DNA of 23,106 nt from Oscillospiraceae bacterium (GCA_020024215.1 JAHHUC010000032.1:1-23106), one strand, 5' to 3'. Numbered from the stretch's first letter, positions 1 to 8,622 are shown. The notes: generated by a model from the letters alone, not told the origin. Numbers and translations: made by a program.

Positions 1-682
1 GGAAAACAAAAGCCCTGTTACAAGAATGGGCTCTGCCGCACTTATAAGAAGGACCTTGTTTGAGGCAAAGAGATATTCCGATGCTCTTTTAAAATCCGAA
101 AAGGAGGGCACAGAGCCACCGCCCTTTGATTACACCTTAGAGCATCTTAAAAAGGTTGTAAGAGGAGAAATGAAGGTGAGAATCCACTGTCACAGAGCCG
201 ATGATATTGCCACAGCTCTGAGGCTTGTTGATGAATTCAATCTTAAATATTCCATAGAGCACGCAACTGACGGAGCAAGAATAAAGGATGTACTTGGAAA
301 AAGAAAAGCCACCTGTGTGGTTGGTCCGCTTTTGCTGGAGCCCAACAAGCAGGAGACTCTCAATATAAGTCTTGAAACAGCCGGAATTCTTGAAAAGGCA
401 GGATGCAAGATATGCCTTATGGCTGATACAGCTTCAAAAACCGCATGGCTTCCCACTGAGATCGGGCTTCTTTTAAGAAGAGGCCTTTCAGAGGAATGTG
501 CTTTCAGAGCTGTGACTATCAATGCTGCAGAAAATTTGGAGCTGGATGACAAAATAGGCTCCATAGAGGTTGGAAAGGATGCAGATATTGCAATATTTGA
601 CGGCTTTCCTTTTTCAAATCTCACTTTGTGCAGACTTACCATGATTGACGGTGTTGTATATCACAACACGTTAATAGAATAA
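1..682 (+). CDS. Imidazolonepropionase-like amidohydrolase, 3' part
   Basis: This is the C-terminal part of a metal-dependent amidohydrolase. The reading frame is open from the first complete codon at position 2, so the true start lies outside the window. About 226 residues are visible, whereas family members usually have about 380-400. The visible part shows the pattern typical of imidazolonepropionase-like amidohydrolases: KSPVTRMGSAALIR, then a metal-binding strand (RIHCHRADD), a second histidine (SIEHATDG), an aspartate region (CLMADTAS) and the closing GSIEVGKDADIAIFDG strand. The family hydrolyses cyclic amides or dipeptide-like substrates. The gene ends 16 bp before the binding-protein start and shares its strand with a peptide transporter and a peptidase, so I infer a role in handling imported peptides or peptide derivatives. 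The substrate cannot be told from sequence. Confidence 0.85.
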   Translation, partial: ENKSPVTRMGSAALIRRTLFEAKRYSDALLKSEKEGTEPPPFDYTLEHLKKVVRGEMKVRIHCHRADDIATALRLVDEFNLKYSIEHATDGARIKDVLGKRKATCVVGPLLLEPNKQETLNISLETAGILEKAGCKICLMADTASKTAWLPTEIGLLLRRGLSEECAFRAVTINAAENLELDDKIGSIEVGKDADIAIFDGFPFSNLTLCRLTMIDGVVYHNTLIE

Positions 683-698
683 ATTGGAGGAACAGAAA

Positions 699-2342
699 AT
701 GAAAAGCAAATTTATTAAAGTGATGTCTGTTTTGTTGGCAGCTACTATGGTGTTTGCAGGATGCAAAAATGACGGCAGCTCACAGTCGGATGCAGAAAAG
801 CCCTCGGATCAACAGGCGTCAGGCAGCCAAGCTGATGAAAAGCTTCTCACAATAGGCACACAGTACACAGTTGCAACACTCAACCCTTTAAAATCCACAG
901 CAGATGGAGACAGATATATTCTCAGCAATATATATGAATCCTTGGTAGAATATGATTCTGCCGGAAAATTTGTCCCCGGTTTTGCAAAAACATGGGAAAA
1001 TGAGGACGACAATACATGGGTATTCCATCTTAAGGAGGATTCCTACTGGCATACCGGCAATGAGCTTTTTAAGGAGGAAAAGGTTAAGCTCACAGCCAAG
1101 GATGTAAAAGATGTGTTCGATTTTGTGGCAGATGAAAAGAATGAATCCACAAAAAGAAGCTCGCTTGACAACATTGCATCAATAGAGGTGGTGGATGATT
1201 CGACAATTAAGTTTGTGACCAAAACCCCGGATGCATATTTCCTTTCCACACTTGCAAATATTTATCTTTTCCCTGTAAAGGCGTTTGAGTCTGATTATGA
1301 CCTTACAAAAAGTCCTGTGGGAAGCGGACCTTATAAATTTGAATCCTATGAAACAGATGACAAGGTTGTTCTTGTAAAGAATGATGACTTTGCAATTGCT
1401 CCCGGTCTTGACAAGGTTATTTTTAAGATAATCCCCGATAAATCTGTTTTGGCAATAGCACTTGCCAACAATGAAATAGATATAGCCACAACCATAATGC
1501 CCAATGATATTTCCAAGGTGGTTGAGAAAGAAAATCTGAAGGTTGTATCCAATCCCTCCGGATGGTACAGGTATATAGGCTTCAATGAGGAATTTGAACT
1601 CTTTAAGGATCCTGAAATGAGAAAGGCAATCTCTATGGCTATTGATATTGATTCTGCAATCAAGGCGGTATTCAATAATGATGCCGGCATAGAAATTGCC
1701 AAGAGAGCATATGGTCCTGTTCCGCTTGAATTTGTAGGAGCAAATGAGGAAGCCTGGAAGAAGGCAATTGTGCCCTATGATCCTGAAGGCGCAAAGAAGA
1801 TAATAGAATCCAAGGGCTACACAATGGGAGCTAACGGCTTCTATGAAAAGGATGGCAAGGAATTAGGCTTTACACTTAAAACAGCCAACTATGATCCCAA
1901 TATGAAGTTTGGAATTATTGCATCCACATCTTTAAAGCAGATAGGTGTCAACTGTGTGTCACAGCCTATGGAATGGGCAACATTCCTTTCTGACCTGAAG
2001 TCCGGAAACAAGGAAGCCTTCATCATGGGCGGCGGAAGCGGCCTGACAGGTCTTTACAGCCTTTTCCATTCTGAAATGTCCAAGGGCGGCTCACATTGTG
2101 TCAACTATGTAAATCCTGAATGTGACAAGCTTATTGAACAGGCATATGCAACCTTGGATGAGGAAAAGAGGGCAGAGCTTATCACAGAGGCAACTGTCAT
2201 GACAATTAAGGATAATGTTCACCTTGGTGCTTTCTTTGAATATGCACAGTGGGGCATGAACACCCGAGTTTTAGACTTTGAGCAGGTTCCTGCGCTTTAC
2301 TTCTCTCTTACAAATTCTCAAAGAAATGTAACAGTCAAGTAG
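699..2342 (+). CDS. ABC transporter substrate-binding lipoprotein, family 5 (peptide/nickel type)
   Basis: This is a 547-residue extracytoplasmic solute-binding protein of the SBP_bac_5 (DppA/OppA/NikA) family, which captures peptides or similar solutes and delivers them to the membrane permeases. I chose the ATG at 699 because GGAGG at 686-690 sits 8 nt upstream. An upstream in-frame TTG at 684 has no such site. The N-terminus is a lipoprotein signal peptide with lipobox VFAGC, so Cys22 should be acylated and the mature protein anchored to the outer face of the membrane. A Ser/Asp/Gln-rich linker follows. The fold then shows the usual family pattern (NIYESLVEYD, the SPVGSGPYKFESYE region and a C-terminal lobe). 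It is followed by cognate permease and ATPase genes. Oligopeptides are the likeliest ligand given the peptidase downstream, but this is inferred. Confidence 0.93.
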   Translation: MKSKFIKVMSVLLAATMVFAGCKNDGSSQSDAEKPSDQQASGSQADEKLLTIGTQYTVATLNPLKSTADGDRYILSNIYESLVEYDSAGKFVPGFAKTWENEDDNTWVFHLKEDSYWHTGNELFKEEKVKLTAKDVKDVFDFVADEKNESTKRSSLDNIASIEVVDDSTIKFVTKTPDAYFLSTLANIYLFPVKAFESDYDLTKSPVGSGPYKFESYETDDKVVLVKNDDFAIAPGLDKVIFKIIPDKSVLAIALANNEIDIATTIMPNDISKVVEKENLKVVSNPSGWYRYIGFNEEFELFKDPEMRKAISMAIDIDSAIKAVFNNDAGIEIAKRAYGPVPLEFVGANEEAWKKAIVPYDPEGAKKIIESKGYTMGANGFYEKDGKELGFTLKTANYDPNMKFGIIASTSLKQIGVNCVSQPMEWATFLSDLKSGNKEAFIMGGGSGLTGLYSLFHSEMSKGGSHCVNYVNPECDKLIEQAYATLDEEKRAELITEATVMTIKDNVHLGAFFEYAQWGMNTRVLDFEQVPALYFSLTNSQRNVTVK

Positions 2343-2368
2343 CTCAAAGATATAACGGTAATATAGTG

Positions 2369-2397
2369 TATAAAGCCGCATTTTATGCGGCTTTATA
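2369..2397 (+). terminator. Hairpin between binding-protein and permease genes
   Basis: A perfect 12-bp stem (2369-2380 with 2386-2397) closes a 5-nt loop (TTTTA). Its core is AAAGCCGCA paired with TGCGGCTTT. It lies 26 bp after the binding-protein stop codon and 23 bp before the permease start. The T-rich 3' arm runs into TATAAA, so it could be a leaky intrinsic terminator or an mRNA-stabilising 3' structure. Either would leave more binding-protein transcript than permease transcript. Confidence 0.6.
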
Positions 2398-2420
2398 TAA
2401 ATCAACGAAAGGAATATCAT

Positions 2421-3383
2421 ATGTGGACATATATAACTAAGAGAGTTTTACAGGCTATTCCCACCCTGCTTGTAATTTCCTTTCTGATTTTTTCTTTGCT
2501 TTATATAACCCCCGGCGATCCGGTTTTGATTATGCTGAGCACCAGCGATACACAGAACATGACAGCTGAGGAATACGAAGCTGCAAAGCACGATTTGGGC
2601 CTTGATAAGCCCATGCTTGTCCGTTACAAGGAATTTCTTGTCAATGCACTTAAAGGCGATTTGGGAAAATCATATGTAACGGATGAAGATGTTTTTAAAA
2701 CAATAATGGGGAAAATGCCTGCCACCTTACTTTTGACAGTATCGGCAGTTATAATAGCACTGATAATATCCGTGCCGCTGGGAATATTGGCGGCAATAAA
2801 GCATAACAGCATCTATGACAGCACAGCCACATTTTTGGCTACCATTGGTACATCTCTGCCTAAATTCTGGTTTGGACTTGTTTTGATAATAATCTTTTCT
2901 CAGAATTTAGGAATACTTCCGGCGCAGGGCATAGCATGGCCCAGCGAAGGAATAGCAAGCTTTTTAAAGCATCTTATTCTTCCTGCCACCTCTCTTTCCT
3001 TAGGACTTGCAGCAACACAGACAAGAATGATTCGTTCAAGTATGCTGGAGGTGCTCAATCAGGATTATGTGAGGTTTGCAAGAAGCAAGGGCTTGAAGGA
3101 ATATTGCGTAGTTATAGGTCACGCCTTAAAAAATGCTCTCATTCCTGTTGTAACGGTAATAGGAAGTGAATTCGGCGGACTTTTAGGAGGAGCAGTTGTA
3201 ACAGAGACAATTTTTTCCTGGCCGGGAGTGGGACGACTTGCAGTAAATTCCATTTCAAAGAGAGACTACCCCATGATTCAGGGAAACACACTTGTACTTT
3301 GCACAATATTCCTTCTTACAAACCTCATTGTGGATATACTTTGTGCATACCTGAATCCTAAAATCAGACTTGAAAAGAAGTAA
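2421..3383 (+). CDS. ABC transporter permease, DppB/OppB family
   Basis: This 320-residue inner-membrane permease is the DppB-like half of a peptide-type importer. The ATG at 2421 is preceded by AAAGGA at 2408-2413. An earlier in-frame ATG at 2385 lies inside the hairpin and would add 12 unlikely residues. The sequence has the family N-terminus (a first membrane segment, then ITPGDPVLIML), multiple hydrophobic segments consistent with six helices, and the EAA coupling loop near KGLKEYCVVIGHALKNALIP, which contacts the ATPase. The end HPKIR-type tail (LNPKIRLEKK) is also typical. The next permease gene follows almost directly. Confidence 0.93.
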   Translation: MWTYITKRVLQAIPTLLVISFLIFSLLYITPGDPVLIMLSTSDTQNMTAEEYEAAKHDLGLDKPMLVRYKEFLVNALKGDLGKSYVTDEDVFKTIMGKMPATLLLTVSAVIIALIISVPLGILAAIKHNSIYDSTATFLATIGTSLPKFWFGLVLIIIFSQNLGILPAQGIAWPSEGIASFLKHLILPATSLSLGLAATQTRMIRSSMLEVLNQDYVRFARSKGLKEYCVVIGHALKNALIPVVTVIGSEFGGLLGGAVVTETIFSWPGVGRLAVNSISKRDYPMIQGNTLVLCTIFLLTNLIVDILCAYLNPKIRLEKK

Positions 3384-3399
3384 AAGGAGGGCTAAGGCT

Positions 3400-4296
3400 T
3401 TGAAAAAAGAAACATCTAAAACAGAGGGACTTAAAGAAGAATTTCAGCCCACACCCTACTGGAAAGATATACTTCGCCAGTTTCTGAAAAACAAGCTGGC
3501 GGTTCTCGGATTGATAATACTTGCTGCAATTGTTATAATATGTGTTTTTGCGCCATATTTTACAAAATATGATCCTGTAAAGGATATGATTTTACAGGAC
3601 ATGCTGCTGCCGCCCGGTTCAGAAGGGCACATACTCGGAACAGACGATTATGGCAGAGATATCTGGTCCAGGCTTATTTACGGCGGAAGAACATCCATGC
3701 TTACCGGCCTTTTAGTGGCATTGGCTGCCGGAGCCTTCGGCATACTTTTAGGCTGTATATCGGGCTATTTCGGAGGATTTGTAGACACCATACTCATGAG
3801 GATCACAGATATCATGATGTCCTTTCCTTTTTTGATAATAGCCATAGCAATAATGGCTGCTTTGGGCGCAAGTCAGAAAAATGTGATAATAGCACTTGCA
3901 ATAGTGAGCTGGCCAAAATTTGCAAGGCTTACCAGAAGTCAGGTTTTGGCTGTAAAGGAGCAGGAATATGTGGAGGCTGCAAAGGTAGCAGGCTTTAAGA
4001 ATGTAAGAATTATGCTCAACCATATTCTTCCAAACTGCATAGGTCCGCTTATAATCCAGATAACACTTTCTGTCGGAAGCGCAATTCTCTCAGCAGCAAG
4101 CCTCAACTTTTTGGGCTTGGGTGTGGATGCCTCTCTTCCTGACTGGGGAGTTATGCTCAATCAGGGAAGAGCATACATTCAGACAAATCCCTATCTTACA
4201 ACAATACCCGGAATAGCAATCTCTCTTACAGTTCTTTCTGTAAACTGGATAGGTGATGGCATAAGAGATGCCTTTGATCCAAGATTAAGATCCTAG
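3400..4296 (+). CDS. ABC transporter permease, DppC/OppC family
   Basis: This 298-residue membrane protein is the DppC-like partner of the preceding permease. I place the start at TTG 3400 because AAAGGAGG at 3383-3390 is 9 nt upstream. An in-frame TTG at 3370 lies inside the previous gene and lacks a site. The family pattern is visible: a cytoplasmic N-terminus with YWKDILRQFLKNKLAVLG, a first membrane helix, the LGTDDYGRDIWSRLIYGGR motif before the transport domain, the EAA loop (QEYVEAAKVAGFKNVRIM) and the ending GDGIRDAFDPRLR. It forms the transmembrane heterodimer with the DppB-like protein. Confidence 0.93.
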   Translation: MKKETSKTEGLKEEFQPTPYWKDILRQFLKNKLAVLGLIILAAIVIICVFAPYFTKYDPVKDMILQDMLLPPGSEGHILGTDDYGRDIWSRLIYGGRTSMLTGLLVALAAGAFGILLGCISGYFGGFVDTILMRITDIMMSFPFLIIAIAIMAALGASQKNVIIALAIVSWPKFARLTRSQVLAVKEQEYVEAAKVAGFKNVRIMLNHILPNCIGPLIIQITLSVGSAILSAASLNFLGLGVDASLPDWGVMLNQGRAYIQTNPYLTTIPGIAISLTVLSVNWIGDGIRDAFDPRLRS

Positions 4297-4308
4297 GGGG
4301 AAAATAAA

Positions 4309-5298
4309 TTGAGCAGTGAAACACTTTTAAATGTAAAAAATCTCCGTACATGGTTCAATACACCTGAGGGACTTGTAAAATCGGTAAACGGAGTTTCCTT
4401 CCATATAGATAAGGGGGAAACATTGGCGCTTGTGGGGGAGTCCGGATGCGGAAAGACTGTGACCTCCCTTTCTCTTATAAAGCTTATTGGCTCTAACGGA
4501 GTTATAGAGGCCGATGAGCTTACCCTGAACGGAAGAGATATAAGAAATATCAGCAAAGAGCAGGCAAGAAAAATAAGGGGCAGGGAAATATCCATGATAT
4601 TTCAGGAGCCTATGACCTCACTTAATCCGGTTTTCAAAATAGAACGCCAGATAGGCGAGATGATAAAAATTCACAACAAAGGAATAAGCAAAGAGGAGGT
4701 GCGCAAAAGGTCCATAGAGATATTGAAAAAGGTGGGCGTGCCAAATCCTGAGGAAAGGCTGAAGGTTTATCCCCATCAGCTTTCCGGAGGACTTCGCCAA
4801 AGGGTTATGATAGCAATTTCTCTTGCCAGCAATCCTGCAATGGTAATTGCCGATGAGCCTACAACAGCATTGGATGTTACAATCCAGGCACAGATAATCG
4901 ATCTTCTCAAAGAGCTTCAGAGGGATTTCAACACATCTATTCTTCTTATAACCCACGATTTTGGCGTTGTCTCTCAATTGGCAGACAGAGTCGCCGTTAT
5001 GTATGCAGGCAGAATAGTGGAAACCGGAACATTGGAACAGATAATAGAGCATCCTCTTCACCCCTATACCGAATTGCTTATTCTCTCCATACCGGGAATA
5101 AAGGTAAAGAAGGGTGAAAGGCTTAAAACAATAGAAGGGCAGGTTCCCAACCCGCTCAATTTTCCCGATGGCTGCAGATTCAATCCCAGATGCCCATTTG
5201 CAGCGGATATATGCCGCCGTAAGGAGCCGCCTGCTGTTGTGATAGACGGCAGGGAGGTAAGCTGCTGGAAGAGGATGGAGGAAGAAAATCATGAATAA
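4309..5298 (+). CDS. Peptide ABC transporter ATP-binding protein, DppD/OppD family
   Basis: This 329-residue cytoplasmic ATPase powers the importer. It starts at TTG 4309 behind AGGGGG at 4295-4300. Walker A is GESGCGKT (residues 43-50), the Q-loop is MIFQEPMTSLNP, the signature is LSGGLRQR (158 onward), Walker B runs into DEPTTALD (182 onward) and the switch histidine is in LLITHDFG. The C-terminal oligopeptide-transporter extension carries four cysteines (289, 295, 302, 319) in the spacing seen in Dpp/Opp ATPases, where a [4Fe-4S] cluster has been reported for homologues. Its 3' end overlaps the next ATPase gene by 8 bp, which suggests translational coupling. Confidence 0.94.
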   Translation: MSSETLLNVKNLRTWFNTPEGLVKSVNGVSFHIDKGETLALVGESGCGKTVTSLSLIKLIGSNGVIEADELTLNGRDIRNISKEQARKIRGREISMIFQEPMTSLNPVFKIERQIGEMIKIHNKGISKEEVRKRSIEILKKVGVPNPEERLKVYPHQLSGGLRQRVMIAISLASNPAMVIADEPTTALDVTIQAQIIDLLKELQRDFNTSILLITHDFGVVSQLADRVAVMYAGRIVETGTLEQIIEHPLHPYTELLILSIPGIKVKKGERLKTIEGQVPNPLNFPDGCRFNPRCPFAADICRRKEPPAVVIDGREVSCWKRMEEENHE

Positions 5299-6262
5299 CG
5301 GCAATCTTATAGAAATACAGGATTTGCAGGTGCATTTTCCCATTAAAAGCGGATTTTTGCAAAGGACCATAGGAGAAGTAAAGGCTGTTGACAATGTAAG
5401 CTTTGATATAAGAAAAAATGAAACAATAGGTCTTGTAGGCGAATCCGGCTGCGGCAAATCCACTTTAGGCAGAGCAATAGTGAGACTTAACAGGCCATCC
5501 AGCGGCAGGATTATGTATAATGGCAATGATATACTTACATCAAAGGGGGAGGATCTTGTAAAGATAAGAAAAGATATGCAGATGATTTTTCAGGACCCAT
5601 ACTCCTCCCTCAATCCAAGACATTCGGTAAAGAGGATGCTTACAGAGGTTCTGACCGTTTTGAAGGGATATTCACAGAGCGAGGCCAATGACAGAGTTGC
5701 CAATCTCATGGTTCAGGTAGGTCTTAACCCTGTTTATGCCGAAAGATATCCCCATGAATTTTCCGGCGGACAGCGCCAGAGGGTTGCCATTGCACGAGCT
5801 CTGGCTTTAGAACCAAAGTTTATTGTGTGCGATGAAGCGGTTTCAGCCCTGGATGTTTCAATTCAGTCTCAGATAATAAATCTTCTCACAGATTTAAAGG
5901 AAAAATATAACATTACATACCTTTTCATTTCTCATGCACTAAATGTAATTGAACACATCAGCGACAGGGTAGTGGTGATGTATCTGGGTGCAGTTATGGA
6001 AACAGCTGACACAAATGAGCTTTTTGAACATCCCTGCCACCCATACACAAGGGCTTTGCTTTCAGCAATTCCCATGCTTTCAGGAAGAGAAAGGCAGCAG
6101 GAAAGAATTGTGCTTAAAGGGGATGTGCCTTCTGCCGCTGCGGTTCCCTCCGGCTGCCGCTTTCACACCAGATGCTATATGGCGGATGAAAGGTGCAGAA
6201 CAGAGGTTCCTCAGATGAAGGATCTGGGCTGCGGACATTGTGTAGCCTGTCATAAAGCTTAA
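5291..6262 (+). CDS. Peptide ABC transporter ATP-binding protein, DppF/OppF family
   Basis: This 323-residue ATPase is the second nucleotide-binding subunit and pairs with the DppD-like protein. The ATG at 5291 overlaps the previous gene by 8 bp, with GGAGGAAG just upstream. Walker A is GESGCGKS (50-57), the Q-loop is MIFQDPYSSLNP, the signature is FSGGQRQRV (157 onward) and Walker B runs into DEAVSALD (181 onward); DEA in place of DEP is common in this subfamily. The switch histidine is in FISHAL, where an Asp usually follows the His. A C-terminal cysteine-rich segment (CRFHTRC onward) matches the oligopeptide-transporter domain. Confidence 0.94.
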   Translation: MNNGNLIEIQDLQVHFPIKSGFLQRTIGEVKAVDNVSFDIRKNETIGLVGESGCGKSTLGRAIVRLNRPSSGRIMYNGNDILTSKGEDLVKIRKDMQMIFQDPYSSLNPRHSVKRMLTEVLTVLKGYSQSEANDRVANLMVQVGLNPVYAERYPHEFSGGQRQRVAIARALALEPKFIVCDEAVSALDVSIQSQIINLLTDLKEKYNITYLFISHALNVIEHISDRVVVMYLGAVMETADTNELFEHPCHPYTRALLSAIPMLSGRERQQERIVLKGDVPSAAAVPSGCRFHTRCYMADERCRTEVPQMKDLGCGHCVACHKA

Positions 6263-6286
6263 ACAGCCTGAAGGGAAGTGAGGATT

Positions 6287-8029
6287 TTGAAGGATTTCTG
6301 GAAGCTTAATGAAATTTACACCGGTTTTGAGGATAAAAAATTCTCTGATGATATGCATAAGCTGTCAGAGGAGGGAGATGAAATAAGAATTTTCTGCCTT
6401 AATTTACCCAATTATAAGGATAAAACAGCGGCGGTGGAGGAATATATCGGTTTAAACGAAAAATTTGAGCTTTTATATTCAAAGCTTTTTTCATATGCCT
6501 CCTTCAGGTTCAGCTATTGCATAAAGGATGAGCAGGCAGCAAGGGAAATTTCAAAAATAAACGGAGTTAAAAATTCTTTGAATGAAAGCAAGGCCCGCTT
6601 TGCTTCCTTTATTGATGACAGGGAAATAAGGGGCCTTATAAATAGCGGCAGATTTAAAGACTATACATTCTATCTTTCAAATATTTTGGAAAAGAAAAAA
6701 GAAAGCCTTTCCCCTGATGGTGAAGGTATGCTATCTTGCTTGGAGCTGACAGGCTCTTTAGCATGGCAGAAATTGCAGGCAAAAACAGTGGCAGCAGCCT
6801 TTGCAAAAAAACAAAAGGTTATGGAGCTGTCGGACTTTAAGGAAAAGAGAAAGGCTGACTTTCTTTTTGAAAAAGAGGTGTGCAAAGATGTGGAGGATAT
6901 CTGTGCCGCCTGTCTTAACAGCATAAAGGGAGAGGCTATATATGTAAGCAGAAAAAGAGGCTTTTCCTCCCCTTTGGAACAATCGCTTGCTGAATATCAT
7001 TTTGACAAGGATATTTTAAATAATTTGATAGGCAGCATAGAAAAATATCTCGTGGATATGCAGCAATATTATAAGCTTAAAGCAAGAGCATTGGGCTATT
7101 ATAATGAAAAGCTGCCGTATTTTGAAAGAACAACACCAATTTTTGATGTCAGAATCCCTATGGATTTTGACAGCGCAAGAGAGATAATATTAAACTCATT
7201 CAAAGCCTTCAGCAAAAATATGTATGATTACGGAAGAAGCTTTTTTGACAGCGGCTATATAGATTGGGAGATAAGAAGCTTTAAGGAGTCCGGTGACAGC
7301 TGCGATGGCATACCGGCTTTGAAGCAAAGCAGAATAAGGACTCACTTTTCAAACACGGTTTCCTCAGCCAATACGCTTGCCCATGAACTGGGACACGGAT
7401 ACCACAATCTTAATCTTTTTACACAGGGAATTTTAAATTATAGATATGACCTGCCTGTTGCAGAAACAGCCTCAAAGTTTTCAGAGATACTTTTTAAAAA
7501 GGAGCTTGCAAAAGAATTGGGAGAAGAGGGCAAGCTTTTCTCAATGGATTTTGAGCTTTCAGGATATATAAACACCCTAATAGACATCCTCTCCCGTTTT
7601 TATTTTGAAAAGCAGGTATTCGATGAAAGAGAAAAGGGAGAGCTGTCTTCTTCAAGATTAAACGAGATAATGAAAGAGGCTCAGATAAAAGCTTATGGAG
7701 AAAGTATCGATCCGGATTTTACAGGAGATTTTATGTGGGTGAATAAGCCCCATTATTACAGCGCAAAAAGAGGCTTCTATAATTTTCCCTATGCATTCGG
7801 AGCTGTTATTTCAATAAAGCTTTTCGAGATGATGAAAAAAGAGCCGGATACATTTGCTTGTAAATATGACCTGTTTCTTTCATCAACCGGAAAATATGCT
7901 GTTGCAGATTTATTCAAGCTGCTTAATATGGATTTGTTCAGTGAGGATTTTTTTGTTTCGCCGCTTGAGTATATTTCCGGTTTAGTGAAAAAGCTCTCGT
8001 ATAATTTAAAAAATAACCAAGTCTGCTGA
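6287..8029 (+). CDS. M3 family oligoendopeptidase (PepF-like zinc peptidase)
   Basis: This is a cytoplasmic zinc metallopeptidase of about 580 residues that cuts short oligopeptides. The zinc site is the HELGH motif (residues 366-370 from the TTG start) with the third ligand probably Glu393 in PVAETASKF, the normal M3 arrangement. The N-terminal helical region and the IPMDFDSAREII segment match PepF-type proteins, and the length is normal. I prefer TTG 6287 because AAGGGA at 6271-6276 lies 10 nt upstream. The GTG at 6278 would sit 1 nt from that site. It follows the DppF-like gene by 24 bp and precedes a strong terminator, so it is the last gene of the peptide-import operon and probably degrades imported peptides. 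Confidence 0.92.
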   Translation: MKDFWKLNEIYTGFEDKKFSDDMHKLSEEGDEIRIFCLNLPNYKDKTAAVEEYIGLNEKFELLYSKLFSYASFRFSYCIKDEQAAREISKINGVKNSLNESKARFASFIDDREIRGLINSGRFKDYTFYLSNILEKKKESLSPDGEGMLSCLELTGSLAWQKLQAKTVAAAFAKKQKVMELSDFKEKRKADFLFEKEVCKDVEDICAACLNSIKGEAIYVSRKRGFSSPLEQSLAEYHFDKDILNNLIGSIEKYLVDMQQYYKLKARALGYYNEKLPYFERTTPIFDVRIPMDFDSAREIILNSFKAFSKNMYDYGRSFFDSGYIDWEIRSFKESGDSCDGIPALKQSRIRTHFSNTVSSANTLAHELGHGYHNLNLFTQGILNYRYDLPVAETASKFSEILFKKELAKELGEEGKLFSMDFELSGYINTLIDILSRFYFEKQVFDEREKGELSSSRLNEIMKEAQIKAYGESIDPDFTGDFMWVNKPHYYSAKRGFYNFPYAFGAVISIKLFEMMKKEPDTFACKYDLFLSSTGKYAVADLFKLLNMDLFSEDFFVSPLEYISGLVKKLSYNLKNNQVC

Positions 8030-8045
8030 TTTCTTTCCTTGAAAG

Positions 8046-8077
8046 TGCTGCTGCATAGTATTTGCAGCAGCATTTTT
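8046..8077 (+). terminator. Rho-independent terminator of the peptide operon
   Basis: A perfect 10-bp stem (TGCTGCTGCA at 8046-8055 with TGCAGCAGCA at 8063-8072) has a 7-nt loop and is followed directly by TTTTT. It lies 16 bp after the peptidase stop codon. Confidence 0.93.
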
Positions 8078-8284
8078 GCTTTATTTCCCGGTTATTTATC
8101 ATATAAAGGCTCTATTATGCTTACAGTATAAATTCACAGTTTACTACAAATAGTGAAAATAACTGTCCGGCTTAATTTTATATATCCGCCTCCTGTTTTT
8201 GCTTTTAAGCTTTCTACTGCTGCGGCAGGGCAGGGGAGTGCTTTTCTTATATGTAAAGCAAATGCCATTACAATATATCGCTTT

Positions 8285-8317
8285 AAAAGGAAACATCGTC
8301 AGAGGATGCTTCCTTTT
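8285..8317. repeat. Imperfect inverted repeat / hairpin
   Basis: The left arm AAAAGGAA-A-CATC (8285-8297) pairs with GATG-C-TTCCTTTT (8305-8317) around a 7-nt loop, giving 12 pairs with one A/C mismatch. The right arm ends in a T-run, so it could act as a weak terminator on the plus strand. No gene ends directly before it. Confidence 0.5.
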
Positions 8318-8401
8318 TATTATGCCGCTAAATTGGAAAATCAGGGTAAACAGACGTTGCTCAAATACCATACAGGGGTATCATTAGGCAGGAAAATTAA
8401 A

Positions 8402-8418
8402 TATACATTTAATGTATA
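8402..8418. repeat. Perfect 17-bp palindrome TATACAT-TTA-ATGTATA
   Basis: The seven-base arms TATACAT and ATGTATA flank a 3-bp centre. It could be a protein-binding site. It is about 190 bp upstream of the GntR promoter and shares the TATAC/GTATA element with the inverted repeat there. AT-rich DNA makes chance palindromes fairly common. Confidence 0.4.
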
Positions 8419-8593
8419 AAGCTTAAATACCAAATTCTGCGGTTCATGCCAAAAAAGTAACGGGCGGCTGTTTTTATGAGAAAAAGGGGCTTAATTATGC
8501 GATTTTAGCAGCAAATATAACCATTTGTATAAAATTATAGCTGATATGATGCTCCAAAATAAAATGTATAAATATTATATTCAGATAAAAGTA

Positions 8594-8622
8594 TTGACAA
8601 AAGGATTGTAACTGTATATACT
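8594..8622 (+). promoter_or_regulatory. Sigma-A type promoter of the GntR-ABC operon
   Basis: A consensus -35 TTGACA (8594-8599) and a near-consensus -10 TATACT (8617-8622) are separated by exactly 17 bp. The regulator start codon is 35 bp downstream of the -10 element. Confidence 0.88.

Larger units (their letters stand above)
8078..8590. other. Long intergenic region with no convincing gene
   Basis: About 510 bp lie between the peptidase terminator and the GntR promoter. Short open frames exist on both strands (for example 8153-8419 plus and 8144-8371 minus), but none has a good ribosome binding site or a protein-like composition. Two structures stand out: an imperfect hairpin at 8285-8317 and a perfect 17-bp palindrome at 8402-8418. 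I see no riboswitch I recognise and no tRNA. A decayed gene or a small RNA remains possible. Confidence 0.5.

Noticed and set aside
4618..5526. A 302-residue open frame on the minus strand
   Set aside because: It lies wholly antisense to the two peptide-transporter ATPase genes, which have full motif sets. Its translation is low in complexity and matches no family.
8153..8419. An 88-residue plus-strand frame in the long gap
   Set aside because: No ribosome binding site precedes it, the composition is not protein-like, and it runs through the hairpin at 8285-8317.
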